Notes: a model not told the origin generated them from the sequence alone. Positions 24,471 through 35,818 are shown, numbered from the stretch's first letter. The stretch: 64,000 nt of DNA from Mauremys mutica (GCF_020497125.1 NC_059073.1:20977225-21041224), one strand, 5' to 3'. Numbers and translations are program-made.

Positions 24471-24648
24471 CCTTTTTATCACCCCTTGTCTGAGATGGAA
24501 CCTTTCAAAGTGTCTACAACTTTGCTAACGTTCCTGCTTCAAATTCCAGTTTTTGTAAATAGTTTACCATTTTCTAGTTATTTAGTTTTTAGTATTTAGC
24601 TGGATAGTGTTAGTAGGAGTTTTACCCCTCATTTGGGGTACTTAGTAT

Positions 24649-26790
24649 GCCTGAGATCCCCAGTTTCAAGTCCTGTGTAGCCTGCCCCTTGGTCTTCCTG
24701 GTTAGTGACTTCCACAATACTTGTTTTTATCGCCTTATCCCCTCCAAGTGCAGCATCTGTCATTCATTTCCTCTCTGAACCCAGCAATATCGAGTGTTGC
24801 AATTCAGAAGATTCCTGGTGGAACTCTCCCTAATGACCCAGTTCAACATTGGGTCATCAGACCCCTCTGTGCATTGGCCATAGGTACCTTATTGTGCCAT
24901 GCAGCCACAGTGCTCCCAGACTCCAGATCATCAGAGGAAAGAACTACAGACTGTAGGAGGCAGAGCAGGTGGGAGCACTCTCTCAAAAAACGAGAGAAAT
25001 CCCCTCCCAAGTCATGATCCAAGAAGTGGACTTCTTCCCTTGCGGCCTCCAAGTCTGGTGGGACTCTGCACCCTGCTGTGGGTGTGTCAGGAGCTCACAG
25101 GAAGCATGGGCTTGTCTCGAACCAAGAGTGCTCTGAAACTACCAGCTGCTGAAGGGCCAGGACCAACTCCAGCATTGGTGAGGGAAAGAAGGCAGCTGCC
25201 CACATGGCTGGTACCATCCCACAGCAAGAAGAAGGATTCAGCAGTACCAGCTCTCACTGCCTGATCTAAATTAGCACCATTGGCTCTGCCAAGAGGTAGA
25301 AGCTCCTCCTGCTCCCCTTCCTCAAGGACTGGATGTACTGTGCTTGATGACCAGGCTGAATATTCTGACCTGGGGTCACCAATCCTCTCAGAGCCGGTAA
25401 TCAGCAGAGAGTTTCCCACATCGCTGGCCATTTGCTGGTACTTATGATCCGCTGAGGCATTACAAGATAACGGGTACCACCAGCTCCACCAGTGCAATCT
25501 GAGGACTCTTATTCTTCCGGAAAGTTTGAGACTGAGACAGTGGGTCCACCGACAGTACCAACATACAGGATTACCCCCAACAAAGGTTCCAGAGGCTCTT
25601 GAGCACCCACCCTATGCCACAGGACCCTGCCCAGCTCAGGACCAATGGTATCCTTCCCCATAACACCACCTGCTTACCCATATGGTCCTTCACACTGAGA
25701 TCCACATCTAAGACTTCCTGGGTACAGAGAATCAGACAGGAGTCCCCTCATAAGGAAGAACCTCCGCTCACTGAGGAGCACTATGTGGAGAAGGAGCAAC
25801 TTGAACCAACAGACCTGCTCTCCCCAACAGTGTTTTTGTTTTAATCTCCTGATAAGGTGGTTGCACCTACCTCGCCATCACCATCTGATGACTAGGCAGT
25901 TCCAAGATCTCCAGAAGAGAATTGCAGATGCACTCCAGATTCCCCTTGAAAAAATTCAGGATACCACTTGTAAGTTGCTAGATATCCTTCAGAGTGCAGG
26001 CCCTAGCAAAATGGCACTTACACTCAACTAGGCCATATTAGAGCTGGCCAAAAAAGGTCTAGCACAACCCAGTCACTTCCCCTTCCTCCCCTCCCCCTGC
26101 TCTGAAAAGAATGGAGAAGAAATACTTTGTTCTTTCTAAGAGGACAAAAAACTTACCTTCACACCCCACCCAGAACTCTCTAGTGGTATAGGCCATCACT
26201 GAATGTAATGGACTACTCCAACCTAAGTCTGCTGCCTACAACAAGAACACCAAACAAGTAGACCTCTTCAAATGAAAATGTTTCACCTTGGTTAGCCTAT
26301 AGTTTTGCATTGCAAATTATCAAGCCTTGGTGTCTAAGTATGATTTTATTAATTGTAAGAAGTTTTTTGAGTTCACAGACTACCTACCCGAGGAGCTTGA
26401 TCGCATTTCCAAGCCATGATCGATGAGGGTCAGGTGACAGCTAGATCGTTCCTTCAAGCTTCGCTCGATACAGCAGACACCACTTCTCACTTCATGGAGA
26501 CTTCTGTTGTCATGAGACAAGCTTCATGGCTCCAGTCCTCTGGGTTTCCAAAGGAAATTCAAGCCACTTTGGAAGATTTTCCCTTTGAGGGCAACCACCT
26601 GTTCAGTGACAAAATGGATAAGTCATTGCATATTTGTGAGGACCGTCATGCAACCCTCTGCTTCCTGGGTATATGCATCTTGGAGAAAATACGCCACCAC
26701 TATATAAGCAGTGTCCCACTACTCAGCTCTTTTACTACAAAAGGGCCTATGAGCCTTCCATGAAGCACCAGAGTGCAGTGCAGCAGACAG
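24649..26790 (+). pseudogene. Degenerate DIRS Gag-like ORF (copy 2)
   Basis: Starts MPEIPSFKSCVACPLVFLVS (24649), matching MPGAPGFKPCAAC...MPVSD of the intact copy. Further pieces: a QDLQKRIADALQIPLEKIQD segment (25903-25965) and, in shifted frames around 26430-26690, the 'SLDTADTTSHFMETSVVMRQ' and 'SSGFPKEIQATLEDFPFEG' parts of the Gag C-terminal half. Many stops. Confidence 0.75.
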
Positions 26791-27077
26791 AATGTCTGTC
26801 ATTCTCTCACCAGCCTCAGGCTCCTTCCAAGAAATCTTTTTGACGGGACCCTTGAGAGTCACAAACCAGCCTTTCTGCACCCATACTTCATTCAGTAGCC
26901 ACCTGGCCCATTTCTCCCCAGCATGGCATCATATCATGGTGCATTAAAAGGTCCCAGAAATTGTCACCACCAGATATCTTATAAAACTTCTGTTCATCCT
27001 AACCAGAAAACATCCCTCCCTGTCTCCTTTCAGGCACCCCCTCTCGTGGGAGAATATTCAGACAGGATCTGATGTGC

Positions 27078-27115
27078 CATCTGATGAAGTGGGTTCTAGC
27101 CCACGAAGACTATGA
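27078..27115 (+). mobile_element. Penelope-like fragment with hammerhead-like core
   Basis: CTGATGA (27081-27087), a hairpin GTGGG-TTCTAG-CCCAC, then GAA. It sits exactly where about 1 kb of RT and early RNase H are missing: before it is the 'SLFRDP'-like start of RT (about 27030), after it 'YYINKQGG' of RNase H (27127). The fragment therefore fills a deletion junction. Confidence 0.5.
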
Positions 27116-27510
27116 TTATAGTGTACTATATAAACAAACAGGGAGGAGTGAAATCTATGCCTTTTTGCATGGAAGTGATCAAGCTGTGAAATTGGTGCAT
27201 CTGACACCGGGGGAGTGGTTTGAGCATTGGCCTGCTAAACCCAGGGTTGTGAGTTCAATCCTTGAGGGGGCCATTTGGGGAGCGGGGGTAAAAATCTGGG
27301 GATTGGTCCTGCTTTGAGCAGGGGTTGGACTAGATGACCTCCTGAGGTCATCTATTTCCAACCCTAATAGTCTATGATTCTATGATCAGTGTCTCAGCAG
27401 TGCACCTCGTGGGAGTACTGAACATCCTACAGGACAGCCTCAGCAGGAACATCCACAGAGACCATGACTGGATGCTTCACAACTCAGTGGTACAGCACAT
27501 CTGACAGTGG
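27116..27510 (+). pseudogene. Degenerate DIRS RNase H (copy 2), split by a SINE
   Basis: YYINKQGGVKSMPFCMEVIK (27125-27185) matches FYVNKQGGARSSLLCREAML of the intact copy. After the SINE, HLVGVLNILQDSLSRN (27410-27455) matches LPGVQNTLADHLSRS. The catalytic context is lost. Confidence 0.75.
27208..27384 (+). mobile_element. tRNA-derived SINE with CR1-like tail
   Basis: tRNA-like head (GTGGTTTGAGCATTGGCC A-box region; GAGTTCAATCC B-box) followed by a body ending in the CR1-type 'ggttggactagatgacctcctgaggtc...tctatgattctatga' tail. This structure matches the Cry-type SINEs of cryptodiran turtles (recollection). The A-box region is shortened. It inserted into the RNase H remnant of DIRS copy 2. 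A second copy is at 62691. Confidence 0.8.
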
Positions 27511-27799
27511 GAATTCCCTTTGTGGATGCCTTTGTGTCTGAAGAAAACAAGAAGTGCCCGGACTACTGTTCTGGAGCAACTCAGGGACACAACTCCTAAT
27601 ATGCTGATAGGAGATGCTAATATACACTCTGCCACCCATTCCCCTCTTATCTCAGATCTTGAGGAAAATCAAGCAAGACACAGCTTCAATAATCCTAGTA
27701 GCACCCTGGTGGCCAAGGTAGCTTTGATTTGCTATCATCCTTTAGATAGCTTCAAGTCCATGCATACAAAACCAGCTGTTTCCTAATCTGCTGACTGAA

Positions 27800-29240
27800 G
27801 ACAGAGGCAGGCCACCCATCCGAATCCAGCATCCCTCTGTCTAATAGCTTGGTATTTGGATGAATGATGAATTTAGAGAGGTCATGTTCTAAGGCAGTAA
27901 AATCCATCCTTAATAATAGCAGGAAAGTCTCTCTAAGAAAATGTTATGCTGCAAAATAAGAGTTTTTTCCAGGCCTGCCGGTCCACTCTGCTTCAAAGTC
28001 CACCAGCTTAGCTCCAACGGGCTGCTCTTTCTGCAAGCAGTGAACAAAGCAGGTGGCTGCCAAACAACATTATAAGGGAGCATTGCACAACTTTAAATGA
28101 GCATGTTCTCTAATTGATCAGCAACGTAACAATGAAGCAGCATTAACCGGGATGACTTTGAGTAAGGAGTTACTGTACCTCCGCAGGGCTCAGAGATACC
28201 ACCCATTCTGGACTACCTTCTTTCTTTAAAAACATCAGGTCTGACCCTCAACTTGCTGCAAATGCATTTGGTGACAATTAACGCCTTCCTTTCTCTGGTG
28301 GAGAACTTTTTGGTCTTCACCCACCCTATGATAATAGGTCACCTTAGCTGATTACTCTCGTTATAGTTAGTATGGCAACACCCGTTTTTTCATGTCCTCT
28401 GTGTGTATATATATCTTCCTACTGTATTTTCCATTGCATGCATCTGATGAAGTGGGTTTTAGCCCACAAAAGCTTATGCTCAAATAAGTTTGTTAGTCTC
28501 TAAGGTGCCACAAGTACTCCTCATTCTTTTTTCTATGTCAGTGAGTTTTTTCAAAAGGCCTTAAGCTTTCCTCTGGTGCTAAAACATATTTCAGCTTGGG
28601 ACCTCAGTCTTATTCATATTTGCAATATTAATGAATCCTCCATTTGAACCTTTAGCCTCCTGCTTCTTTCTTCAGCTGTCTATAAAGGTGGCCTTTCTGA
28701 CTGCAGTTATGTCTGCCAGAAGAGTTTGGTGAGGTTGAGGCTCTTATGGCGATATACCTTCCCTACAGGGCATTCCATAAGGATAAGGTCTCTTTGAGGT
28801 AACACCCTACATTAATTCCAAAGATTCCCTCCAAATTCTACTTAAATCTGGTCATATTCCTTCCAGAGAAGATAGGAAGTTCCATTCTCTGTATGTTTGT
28901 CGAGCCTTAGTGTTCTACTTGCAGATGACAAAACCCTTCAGGAAATCTCCTAGACTATTCATCTCTTTTGCTGAACATATGAAAGGGTATCTCCTCACTG
29001 AGACTTCTTAAATGGCTTCAGGTTGCATCCTGCTATGCTAGGAGTTGGCTGCAATAGCTCCTCCACAGAGTGTCAGAGCCCACTCGTCCAGAGCCCAGGT
29101 ATCCTCAGTGGCATCTCTTCAGGATGTCCTCCTGAAAATCTGTAGAGCAGCAACATGAGACTCTGTGCATACCTTTACTAGGCACTACACCCTAACACAA
29201 GCATCTTCAGCAGATGCATCCTTCAGCACAGCGATCCTGA
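27800..29240 (+). pseudogene. Degenerate DIRS tyrosine recombinase (copy 2)
   Basis: Pieces of the recombinase are recognisable in changing frames: a 'SRKVSLRKCYAAK' start (about 27920-27960), 'FPLVLKHISAWDLSLI' (about 28570-28620) equivalent to 'PPVRPPAPTWDLNLV', and the AV...SARR-like catalytic Arg region (about 28700-28730). The end shows 'QDVLLKICRAAT'-like coding (about 29120-29155). It is interrupted at 28438-28532 by a Penelope-like fragment and has many stops. Confidence 0.7.
28438..28532 (+). mobile_element. Penelope-like 3' fragment with hammerhead-like core
   Basis: CTGATGA (28444-28450), stem GTGGG/CCCAC (28452-28467), AAAAGC where the core should be GAAA, then the 'GTTAGTCTCTAAGGTGCCAC' block and 'aagtactcctcattctttttt'. 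It is the longest of the related fragments. The core G12 position is mutated to A, and stem I partners are not evident, so ribozyme activity is unlikely for this copy. Confidence 0.5.
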
Positions 29241-29302
29241 AATATGTGATATAGCAGAGTACCTTCTCCTCTTCAATAAGGACTGCTTATGAGCCGCCTA
29301 AA

Positions 29303-29400
29303 GTGGAATACACATAGTGACTATCACTCAAAGAAGAAATTCTGGTTACTTACCTTATATAACTTGAGTTCTTCAAGATGTGTGGGCCCTATATGTATTC
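29303..29400. repeat. Internal complementary region of DIRS copy 2
   Basis: Its first part (AGTGGAATACACATAG...) is complementary to the left end from 24295, and its second part (GTTACTTACCTTATATAAC...) is complementary to the right end 29595-29668. This is the two-part layout known for DIRS internal complementary regions, thought to template joining of the two ends during circle formation. Confidence 0.8.
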
Positions 29401-29685
29401 AACTACCCTGCCTCCTTCCCCTCTTCTTTGGATTCTTTCCTAAGGTGAGTCATAGTACAAAAGGAATTGAAGAGACGTCTAGTCCACACCGCCTCATATG
29501 CTCTTGTTTCAGAGCATGAGGAGGCAGAGGTGCAGATGTGGACCAACAAACACTGCTAATGAAAAATCTTCCTGTTTCAGGCATATGCAACGCATGTGCA
29601 CCTAGCGTGGAATACACATAGGGTCCCCACTTGAAGAACTCCAATTACTATAAGGTAAGTAACAAGAATATTTTTCAATCCATTA

Positions 29686-29991
29686 AGGCTATGTCTATGC
29701 TTGGAGCTGGGGGTGCAATTCCTGTCTTAAGTAGACATAATCGCACTAGCTCTGATTCAGCTAGTGTGCTAAAAAATAGGAGTGTAGCCATAGTAGCAAG
29801 GCAAGTGGCAGAATGGGCTAGCCCAAGTACGTACCCACAGGGTCCAGGCATGTTTGTACTCAGCATGGCTCTCCTGTGCAACTGATACCACCGTTACACT
29901 ATTTTTAGTATGCTAGTCCGATCAGAGCTAACACGACTAAGTCTGCTTGAGATGGGAATTGCACACCCTGTTCCAAATGTAGACATAGCCT
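29686..29991. mobile_element. Non-autonomous DNA transposon with ~40-bp TIRs
   Basis: AGGCTATGTCTATGCTTGGA... at the left is complementary to ...TCCAAATGTAGACATAGCCT at the right, extending through 'gggtgcaattcc'. The interior is non-coding, 306 bp in all. Flanking octamers are only loosely similar. It sits 16 bp after the right end of DIRS copy 2. Confidence 0.75.
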
Positions 29992-30152
29992 ACATTTAAC
30001 TTTAACACTATACATTCATTTTGTGTTTCATTATTTGTACTGTCCTCTGCTGCTGCTAAGAAAAATGCACTGTATTTAAAAAAAAAAGTCTTATTTGAAC
30101 ATTTGAGACCAATAGCAAATTCTGAAAACATGTGCTTTTGTTTTTGCTACAG

Positions 30153-30244
30153 CTGGCCAAGAATGTAGGAAATAATTGTTTTAATGATATAATGGAAGGG
30201 AGTTTACCTAGTCCTTCACCCAAGCCCACTCCATCAAGTGATAT
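30153..30244 (+). CDS. ASAP1: ASAP1 exon, ArfGAP domain C-terminal part
   Basis: Encodes LAKNVGNNCFNDIMEGSLPS followed by PSPKPTPSSD(M). The 'NVGNN.FN.IME' motif is conserved in ArfGAPs after the zinc finger; the Pro/Ser-rich tail is ASAP-specific. 92 nt, phase 0 in, phase 2 out. Acceptor is tttgctacag; donor is GTAAGT. The Met codon is completed in the next exon. Confidence 0.95.
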
Positions 30245-31627
30245 GTAAGTACTGAACATGAACACTTCCCCAGTATACAGTTGGAATGGAGTGTATATAT
30301 ATGTAGATAGGGTTTCCATAGTGAGATATATATTAAGCTATAATCAAGTGAAGGGAAAAGGTAAATAAGAAAAAATTGTTCGAGGATGCAAGAAAAAAAT
30401 TTTTCATTCCACCTGCCAATCTTAACTGTTACATTTCTCATTATGGAATTCCAAATCCCTTCTCTAGTTATTTCTCTTTAAATTTGTTCTTGAATTTACT
30501 TCACAGACAGTTAGTGTTCATACATGATGGGTTGTGTCTCCTTAGAATATACTACAGAATCTTCCGCACTTGTTTGGTTTTGTAATTCACACTTATGTGA
30601 TAAACTGTAATGGATTAACTAATAATAAATCTTTTTATATTAATTTATGGATAAATCCAGACCCATTTTCCTCTGGTGTGGGGGTTAGCTAAGCAGCCGA
30701 ACTCGTGTTGTTTTGCTGCCTGGCAGAGGAGGTCATGCAGAGAAGTTCAGCTCCTGAGGAGTATGGTAGTGGCTTAGTTATTCTGTAAATGTGCAAGACC
30801 AGAGGATCATTGCAGTCAGGGGAAGTAAGATCCCATAGAACCCATCCCAGCCACTAAACTAACTGGGATCTGGATTTTAACCTTCAAGTGGGATTTTCAT
30901 ACCAGGGAAACCTTGAAAAAAGAGGGCATTTCTACAAACAGCAGTAATGAACAGTAATTTTTGTTTTTCCCTTTACTTTTATGGAAGATGTTTAGTTTGA
31001 AAAAGAAATTTCTTCTCAACCCTTGTTCTTCTTGATTATGCAGCGAAGTCATAATCCTCTGTTTACAATACATTTAAATTGCCTTGGAAATAACTGTTAT
31101 AAACTTAGTTTTATATCATCAGTTCAGTTACTATAAGGCAAGTAGAAAGGTGAAAACCCTTGTTTTAAACAAATAGAATCACAGAAATAGTAATGGCAAA
31201 AATCTGTTAGATTCTCATGTTCTATTCCCTGGAGCCTATATTTTTCATATTATGAAAATCCCCTTTGCAAGAAAAATTATGAAGAACAATTGAACAAATT
31301 GATGCATCTTGCATGTATCTTCCTATTATGAAAATTGTCTTTTGCATCTTCAGTTTTGAATTAAACTGATTTCCCAAAATCAAAGGCTGTATCTCATGTA
31401 TTATTGAAAAGGCAGGATACTGTAAGAGGCTTGTTTACTTCATTTTGGACCTCTTTTTTGCAAATAGTGTGCCACATGCATAGTAATTAAATTTATATAT
31501 AAAACAGTCAATCCTCACTTTTCAGTTTAAGCAAGCTGAGTTCTGATTTTAAGTTTAAAGTATCAGTCCATTTGAGATCCCTTTTGCTCAGAATTCTAGA
31601 CCAAGTTCTGTTTTTTTTTTCCCCCAG
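30245..31627. other. ASAP1 intron, nothing recognised
   Basis: A 1.4-kb intron of AT-rich DNA. I see no transposon termini, exon-like signals matching ASAP1, or RNA genes. Confidence 0.5.
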
Positions 31628-31814
31628 GACTGCACGTAAAGAATATATCACTGCTAAGTATGTAGATCATAAGTTTTCTAGAAAGACTTGTGCATCTGCA
31701 GCAGCTAAACTGAATGAACTACTTGAGGCTGTCAGATCCAGGGATTTACTTGCACTAATTCAAGTCTATGCAGAGGGGGTAGAGCTAATGGAGCCACTGT
31801 TAGAGCCTGGACAG
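31628..31814 (+). CDS. ASAP1: ASAP1 exon, end of ArfGAP domain to ankyrin region
   Basis: Encodes (M)TARKEYITAKYVDHKFSRK, TCASAAAKLNELLEAVRSRD and LLALIQVYAEGVELMEPLLE, PGQ. The KEYITAKY motif closes the ArfGAP fold, and the LL.AV..RDL.ALIQ.YAEG segment is the first ankyrin-like helix pair. The EPLLEPGQ ending fits ASAP1, not ASAP2. 187 nt, phase 2 in, phase 0 out. Acceptor is ttttcccccag; donor is GTAAGC. Confidence 0.96.
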
Positions 31815-32109
31815 GTAAGCTTATCCGATAAACAATATTGAGTAAGTTAAGAACATTATTTTTGGAAGCCATCCATTAAAATAGTGATATAACTTATAAG
31901 TACATGGGTGAATGACGTTTATTAGAATCATAGATGAAAAAGATCTTAGCTGATCTGGCTTATCCTCCTGTCAGTGTATTTTCTCTTGCCTTCTCCTGTA
32001 CAGTTTAAAAGATTTGTTATGAATGTTTGTATATGTGCTCAAAGAATAGTCTAGTACATTTTAAAAGTCTGAAAGGTAAATAATGACCAAATCTGAGTGT
32101 TGTATTCAG

Positions 32110-32720
32110 GGGCATCCACATTTTTCCCTAATCAGTCGTTTTTGATGTGTGTCCCCTTTTTGAGTCCCTCCAACAGGTTACCTTTCTTCACATCAGACAC
32201 AAACTTCTGGTCCTTACCTTCAAGGCTGTTCACAATTCAGCTGCTTCTTACTTACCTACTTTTTTTTATCAGACTGTGTCATGTTGTGAACCAATGCATC
32301 TAGTCTGACAATAGTGGCAGCCTCCAGCATTCATGTTAAGCACCTTCTTTGCTGCTCCATGTGCACTGAATGCCCTCCCTGAATCTATTCACAAAGCCAT
32401 TAATCTTTTCTCCTTCAGATCACTTCTCAAAAATCACCTCTTCTGTGATGCTCACAGTAAGATACTTAATTATAATGGCTCAGCAGATAGCTTGGTACAG
32501 GCCCATCAAAATCTTTATTTTATGTGTATTTTAAAAAAAAAATCTTGAAGCCTGTAACTTACGCAAATAGCTAGTATGTGCAACTTGGTGTTCCTATTAC
32601 TGAAGTTGTCAACACTCAATAGTTGCATTTTTTCCCTATCTAGACTGTAAACTCTTTGGAGCAGAGATTATCTTTATATGTTTGTAATGTGCCCAGTAGA
32701 AAGAGGTCTTCATCCTGACT
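32110..32720 (+). pseudogene. L2-type LINE ORF2 C-terminus and 3' end
   Basis: A frame around 32350-32450 reads NALPESIHKAINLFSFRSLL followed by KNHLF, the C-terminal signature of L2/Rex-like ORF2 (LWN.LP...SF...LK..LF). It is followed downstream (32640-32700) by 'gactgtaaactctttggagcagagattatc', typical of L2 3' ends. Heavily decayed and 5'-truncated. Confidence 0.65.
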
Positions 32721-33743
32721 GCTGCTTCTGGACACTACCGGAAAAGAAATAATTAATAATGATGGCATATTTTCTCTTTCTTTCTATACTATAGTTTAAA
32801 TGTTAGGAGTGTCTGTTGTTATGTTCAGAGAGCAGTCTGATAAATACATTATAAAAGACTAGCGAGTTGATGACCTGGTCTACATTCCAGGCGCAGCTAC
32901 ACTACACCCTATTAAAATGACACAATTCTTGCAAGGTGTATTCCTTTTAAAGCGACTAACTTGAATGCACAATATTCTTAAGAAATGTCATGTGGTAGCA
33001 TTAATACATGCAAGTCTCTGTGTGTGTTGTATACTATGAAACAGCAATTCTGTTTTCTTAAGTGCTGATCATGATACAATATTTCTATTAACATTGTTTT
33101 CTTCAATAGGAAAATGGCTGATTTTTTTTTCAGAAGTCCTGAACAATCGCAGCTTCTATTGAATTCAATGAGAATTGAGTGCTCAGTTCCTTTGAAAATC
33201 AGAACGCTTTGATTTAGACTCTAAATTTATGCACTCGTGTTTGAAAATTTTGGCTTCTATTATTGTCTTTGTATATTTCACCATTATCAATCATAATCCT
33301 TTCACCAGTATCACAATTTGTTGTGCATAGTTTTACAGGCATATGGTTCCCTACCCAGAATATGCTTACAGTCTAAGGACCTAGTACTACAAGTTCTTAT
33401 AGGGGAGGAGGACATATTCCTGCTAGAAGGGACTAATTGCGGTTGTTACTAGGAGTAATGATTACTAGTGTTTTCAGGATTGTGCACAATCGTTAGACCA
33501 AACTTGATACAAAAGGAAAGCTGGTTGGAGAGGGTGATACTACTTCCTGGGAAATGAAGCACCCATAAGGAGTAAGAAACAAAAGCTGTTAGCATCATAG
33601 CTTTCATAACAGTTTATCTATTTAAATATTTAATACAAATATAATGATTGAAGTATATTTTAGCAGGAGATTAACTGTGATAATCTTTGCAGAGAAGAGA
33701 ATCAAAAATTGTTTAATCTTGTACATTTTTTTCATGTGTTTAG

Positions 33744-33829
33744 GAGCCAGGTGAAACAGCACTTCATTTAGCAGTCCGGACTGCTGATCCAACCTCTCTT
33801 CATCTGGTTGACTTCCTTGTACAAAACTG
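33744..33829 (+). CDS. ASAP1: ASAP1 exon, ankyrin repeat 1
   Basis: Encodes EPGETALHLAVRTADPTSLH and LVDFLVQN(C). The G-x-TALHLAV motif followed by LVDFLVQN is a canonical ankyrin repeat; in ASAP proteins these repeats lie between ArfGAP and the proline-rich tail and pack against the GAP domain. 86 nt, phase 0 in, phase 2 out. Acceptor is tgtgtttag; donor is GTATGG (weaker than average). The following 10.1-kb intron holds DIRS copy 3. Confidence 0.95.
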
Positions 33830-34348
33830 GTATGGATTGCTCACTTATTAACCAGAATAACTTTAATGACAAATGTACCAATTCAAAATCATTCTCATCA
33901 TTTACATTGCTTTGTATGGTGTTTGTTTTTATTAATGATCATACTACTTAGTATATGTTTGATGTTGCAACTGAATAGAATTACTAACTTGAGTTGACCT
34001 TTGTGTTGTAAAGCAATAAAAAAGGGAAAAAGAATAAAAACATGAACATTAGGTACATGAAGTATGCAGGAAAAGAGACACTATATGATCGAGTAGGGGA
34101 AAAAAAGAGAAAACACTGAGGGAACTTTTATGACAAAGGAAAATCAATGCAAATAGATAATGCGGAAAAGAGATGGCAAGAAAGCTTCCAAAATTAGGGA
34201 TAGACTAATTCAAGGAAAGCAAGACAGTGAAAATAAAGGTATAGACATTTTTTTCTCTCAGAAAATGAGAACTAAAAGAATTAAAGTAACCTAGGAAAAG
34301 ATGGACATTTTAATAAACAGTAGGTTTAAAACTATGAAAAATGGAATA

Positions 34349-34660
34349 CAGTAGAACCTCAAAGTTATGAACACTGCAGGAATGGAGATTGTTCGTAACT
34401 CTGAAATGTTTGTAACGCTGAACAAAATGTTACGGTTGTTCTTTCAAAAGTTTATAACTGAACATTTACTTAATACAGCTTTGAAACTTTACTATGCATA
34501 AGAAAAATGCTGTTTTTAACCATCTTAATTTAAATGAAACAAACACAGAAACAGTTTTTTTTTGGTCTCTGCTGCTTGATTATGTACTTCCAGTTCCAAA
34601 TGAGGTGTGTGGTTGACTGATCAGTTTGTAACTCTGGTGTTCGTATCTGAGGTTCTACTG
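34349..34660. mobile_element. Tigger-like (Tc/mariner) MITE with TA target site
   Basis: Begins CAGTAGAACCTCAAAGTTAT and ends with the inverted form ATCTGAGGTTCTACTG. TA dinucleotides flank it on both sides (34347-34348, 34661-34662), the target duplication of Tc/mariner elements. The GTTCGTAACTCTGAAATGTT-type interior repeats the terminal motif. 312 bp, non-coding. Confidence 0.85.
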
Positions 34661-35127
34661 TAGATGGCGTAGCAGTGTTAAGTGGCAAGTTCTCAACCTA
34701 TCAATGGTGGTTGAGATATTTTATGGTGTAGAGAGGATGTGATGATGGGCAAGAAAAACTTAGTGAAAATGCACATTCTAAAGGAAATAAAATCAATTCA
34801 TATACAATGCAGCATGATTATTTCTGATGTGAGATTTCACAATGTGTACAGTGAGCTGACTAAATAGATCCTATGTCACTTAATGATTTCCTGTTGAGTG
34901 AAGAAAACAAAGAGCTGCTGCTGTCTTGTCAAATTGTGGGTTTAGCACTGTAGCAGTAATTAAGGGCTAGAAGATGATCAGTAGGCTCATCACAGCCTGT
35001 TTTTTCTAACACAGCTGATGTTTCCGGTTAGCCTTCAGAATACAGTCTGAATTATACATGTTTTCTCTTCCCCTTTCCAGTAACTCATGTACCTATATCA
35101 CACTTCATATAGTCTGTATAAGAGAGG

Positions 35128-35390
35128 AAACTTAGTCTTGTGATTAAAGCACAGGACTTGAAGTAAGAAATGGGTTCCATTTCTAGATCTCTTATTGACT
35201 TGTTATGTGTTCCCAAGCAAGTCACTCAACCTTTCTGACTCTTCACTTCTCTCATCTGTCAAATGGAATAAATGTTACTTGCCTACATTTGCAGAAATGT
35301 TTTAAGGGTTAATTTATTAATGTTTGCAAAGCACTTTGAGACCATCAATTGGAAAATGTGTTAAAATGCAAATTATCATTATTGGTTTTT
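35128..35390 (+). mobile_element. MIR-type CORE-SINE
   Basis: Decayed tRNA-like head with B-box-like GGGTTCCATTTCT, followed by the MIR core 'gcaagtcactcaacctttctgactcttcacttctctcatctgtcaaatggaataaatg' layout and 'gcaaagcactttgagacc' tail. Ancient copy. A second MIR is at 58404. Confidence 0.7.
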
Positions 35391-35656
35391 TCAGATGGTT
35401 TGATACTTTACACAGTGATTAGTTAAAATGATTCTGCTTAGTTATGAAATCTTCACTTGATGATCTTTTATGTCAGTGTTCTCATCTACATAGCATAGCC
35501 AGATTTTTTTTTGTCAGTTGTCACTCTTTATGTCATGTTAAACTCAAAATTGGAGTGCACTTCTCCAACAAAAAGAGCCAGCCACTGGTTCTTTGTTATG
35601 AACCACACTGGTCAGCCACCTTGTATATTTGTCTTCTAATCATTTATAATTTTCTG

Positions 35657-35818
35657 CGGGCAAGTCTACACTATAAATCTGCGTCGGCTTAGCTGCATCA
35701 GTGCAGCTGGTGAAGATGCGCTATGCCAACAGAAGACCACTCTCCCATTGGCATAATTACTCCACCTCAGTGAGAAGCAGAAGCTATGTTGGAGGGAGGG
35801 CATCTCCCGCCAATATAG
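35657..35818. mobile_element. DNA transposon left half, split by DIRS copy 3
   Basis: CGGGCAAGTCTACACT at 35657 is the partner of AGTGTAGATCAGCCCTG at the end of 41999-42092. The two halves read as one short non-coding transposon if DIRS copy 3 is removed: a GGAGGGAG...-containing stretch occurs on each side of the insertion. The family was not identified with certainty (hAT-like ends). Confidence 0.55.

Larger units (their letters stand above)
24295..29670 (+). mobile_element. DIRS copy 2, old, with ICR and both ITRs
   Basis: Left ITR (24295 to about 24480) and right ITR (about 29505-29640) are complementary, including a shared 'ggaccaatgaacactgctaatgaaaaatctt' block. The internal complementary region at about 29303-29400 is complementary to the left end (first half) and to the right end 29595-29668 (second half). 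Inside are Gag pieces, a gap where most of RT should be, an RNase H remnant, and a decayed recombinase. It is interrupted by two Penelope-like fragments and a SINE. It occupies 5.4 kb of the 6.4-kb intron. Confidence 0.85.
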
